From: Vombatus ursinus
Taxonomy: Eukaryota; Chordata; Mammalia; Diprotodontia; Vombatidae
Direction of reading: 5' to 3'
Length of the DNA stretch: 64,000 bases
NCBI RefSeq assembly: GCF_900497805.2
Contig: NW_020954588.1
Coordinates: forward strand, 15,367,192 to 15,431,191
Position numbers and translations under genes: made by a program. This document shows positions 62,816 through 64,000 of this stretch, in pieces. Under the pieces are notes generated by a model. That model ran no database searches and was not told the origin of the DNA. It saw only the letters and a list, made by a program, of their open reading frames with translations. How positions within the stretch are numbered: the first letter of the stretch is position 1; each line of letters opens with the position of its first letter.

Positions 62816-63374
62816 TCTTAAAGAAAATAATGTGAAATCTGGAAAGGCTGATTAAAGCCAGGCTGTGGTACGAGCATGAGTTCTTTTTTCTTTCTTTCTT
62901 TCTTTTTCTGGTTCAAAATATGCTTATTTTTATTTAAGCTTATTAGTTTCTGAGCTATTATTTTCCATTTACTCAAATTATGTAATTTCCAAAGAATATT
63001 AGTGGACAAGATGCTTTCAGCTCAAATTGTTGATAATGAGCAGAACTGGGATCTCTGTCCTCTGTTGCTCGTTAAGTGAGATGGAAGGTAGTCAAATGTT
63101 ATTTCAGAAGAGGCAAGGAATTCACTTGCTTCAACTCAGCATAGTTGACTACAAAGGCAGTTATGATTTATGGTACTGTGCAAAGTCCCCACACTGATGA
63201 GAACATGACTCTTTTGAGGTATTGGAGTATAATCTGAGCTGTCCTTGTGGGGAATTCCATTTTTAAATTAAAATCAGTAAGCAAAATAAAAAAAATTTGG
63301 TATGGCAAGGGATCATGCATCCTTGGCACAGAAGTTTGTTATATCTGAAAGCTAAAAGACAGTTCCCCTAAAAG
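62816..63374. other. Unassigned stretch with (TTTC)n
   Basis: A (TTTC)n run at 62883-62910. Nothing else recognised. Confidence 0.42.
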
Positions 63375-63580
63375 TTCCTGAGCAGGGGAAGGACATAAAG
63401 TTTGGAGATTATTTTGGCAGTATTGTGGAGGGTATATTGGAGAGAATGACTGAATACCTGAGAACTATTATAATGGTCTAGGTGAGAGATGATTAGGGCA
63501 AAAACTAGGAGAGTGTCTGAGTGAGTAGAGAAAAGGGGGTGAGTAGGAGAGATATTGATGAGGGAGAACAATAGAACTGA
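63375..63580 (-). mobile_element. L2 fragment, antisense
   Basis: 'gagattattttggcagtatt', 'actattataatggtctaggt', 'gagagatgattagggcaaaa'. Confidence 0.7.
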
Positions 63581-63584
63581 TTAT

Positions 63585-63775
63585 CTGCAAATCACTTACC
63601 CCCATTGGGCCTCAGTTTCCTGTTCTATAACATGAGGGGAGTGGCTTGAATAATCTTTAATATCGCTTCTCTCCCTATGCCCTGCCATCCTAATTGTATG
63701 ACTTTTTTCAAGCGGTTGTTGTGTAGGAAATGCTCCGTAGACTTTAAAACCCTATACGAATGTGAGTTCTGATCT
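63585..63775 (+). mobile_element. THER/MIR SINE
   Basis: 'gcaaatcacttacccccatt', 'gggcctcagtttcctgttct', then a MIR-like tail 'aaaccctatacgaatgtgag'. Confidence 0.66.
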
Positions 63776-64000
63776 GAGGCAGATTTTAATACTTTATAGT
63801 TTTGGTGCTGTCATGGAAGTGAATATTCCAGCAGTGCAGTTCACAACTCAACTGCAGCTTCTCGTCACCTGTGTGATTCTTATCTGTGTCTTTTCATAGA
63901 TTCTTCCCAGAGGATAAGCCCAACATCATGAAAGCACTCCTGGGGTTCTTTTAATATTTCATAGATATGAGGAAATCAGGTGCCTCTGGGCTTCTCACAG
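63776..64000. other. Unassigned end of window
   Basis: No repeat recognised; short acceptor-like 'tcttttcatag' near 63888 has no supporting frame. Confidence 0.4.

Noticed and set aside
62883-62910. Exon-like or promoter signal near (TTTC)n
   Set aside because: Only a simple repeat; no supporting frame or motif.

Overview
The window is repeat-rich, gene-poor vertebrate nuclear DNA from a marsupial. The evidence is the mixture of repeats: tRNA-derived SINEs of the WSINE type (head like CTAGGTGGCACAGTGGATAG, ending in an A-rich tail), MAR1-type SINEs whose 3' tail resembles an RTE/BovB LINE, many MIR/THER CORE-SINEs, L2 and L3/CR1 fossils, and marsupial-type L1 and half-L1 elements. WSINE copies with simple A-rich tails point to an Australian marsupial rather than an American opossum; that refinement is inference from remembered family distribution. 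I found no host protein-coding gene, tRNA gene, rRNA, CRISPR or operon. The best coding candidate outside transposons is one isolated exon-like segment at 46550-46690. Family names rest on memory of consensus sequences, since no search could be run. || Layout. 1-11.5 kb: simple repeats, L3, MIR, two MAR1, L2, a WSINE dimer, an L1 3' end and two opposed CTCF-like motifs (3906-3920 and 10122-10136). 11.53-14.55 kb: a complete half-L1 (HAL1-like) on the minus strand with an intact 360-codon ORF1, no ORF2, a 13-bp target-site duplication and an apparent 3' transduction. 14.6-17.4 kb: mostly repeat-free. 17.5-18.4 kb: bipartite minisatellite holding one assembly gap. 18.5-36.3 kb: dense layered L2, THER/MIR, MAR1 and WSINE insertions, with repeat-free stretches near 21.1 and 23.4-24.1 kb. 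36.6-39.3 kb: polypyrimidine tract, dinucleotide repeats and a repeat-free block at 38.1-38.5 kb. 39.4-43.1 kb: an L1 nested in an L1, then two L1 ORF2 pieces in reversed order. 43.4-48.5 kb: SINEs, L1 tails, the candidate exon and L3. 48.5-54.5 kb: several long unique blocks that resemble conserved non-coding DNA. 54.5-64 kb: L2 with nested SINEs, a LINE C-terminal zinc-finger fragment, a second gap, a large CTTCT/CTT tract, a possible LTR-like fossil, L1 inside L2, and L3. || The elements do not form a pathway. They are a stratigraphy: L2, L3 and MIR/THER are the oldest layer and are interrupted by MAR1, WSINE and L1, several of which keep exact target-site duplications. The unique blocks may hold regulatory DNA of a neighbouring gene outside the window, or the window may lie in a long intron; neither can be settled from this sequence. 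No new biological system was recognised; the half-L1 is the most notable element.
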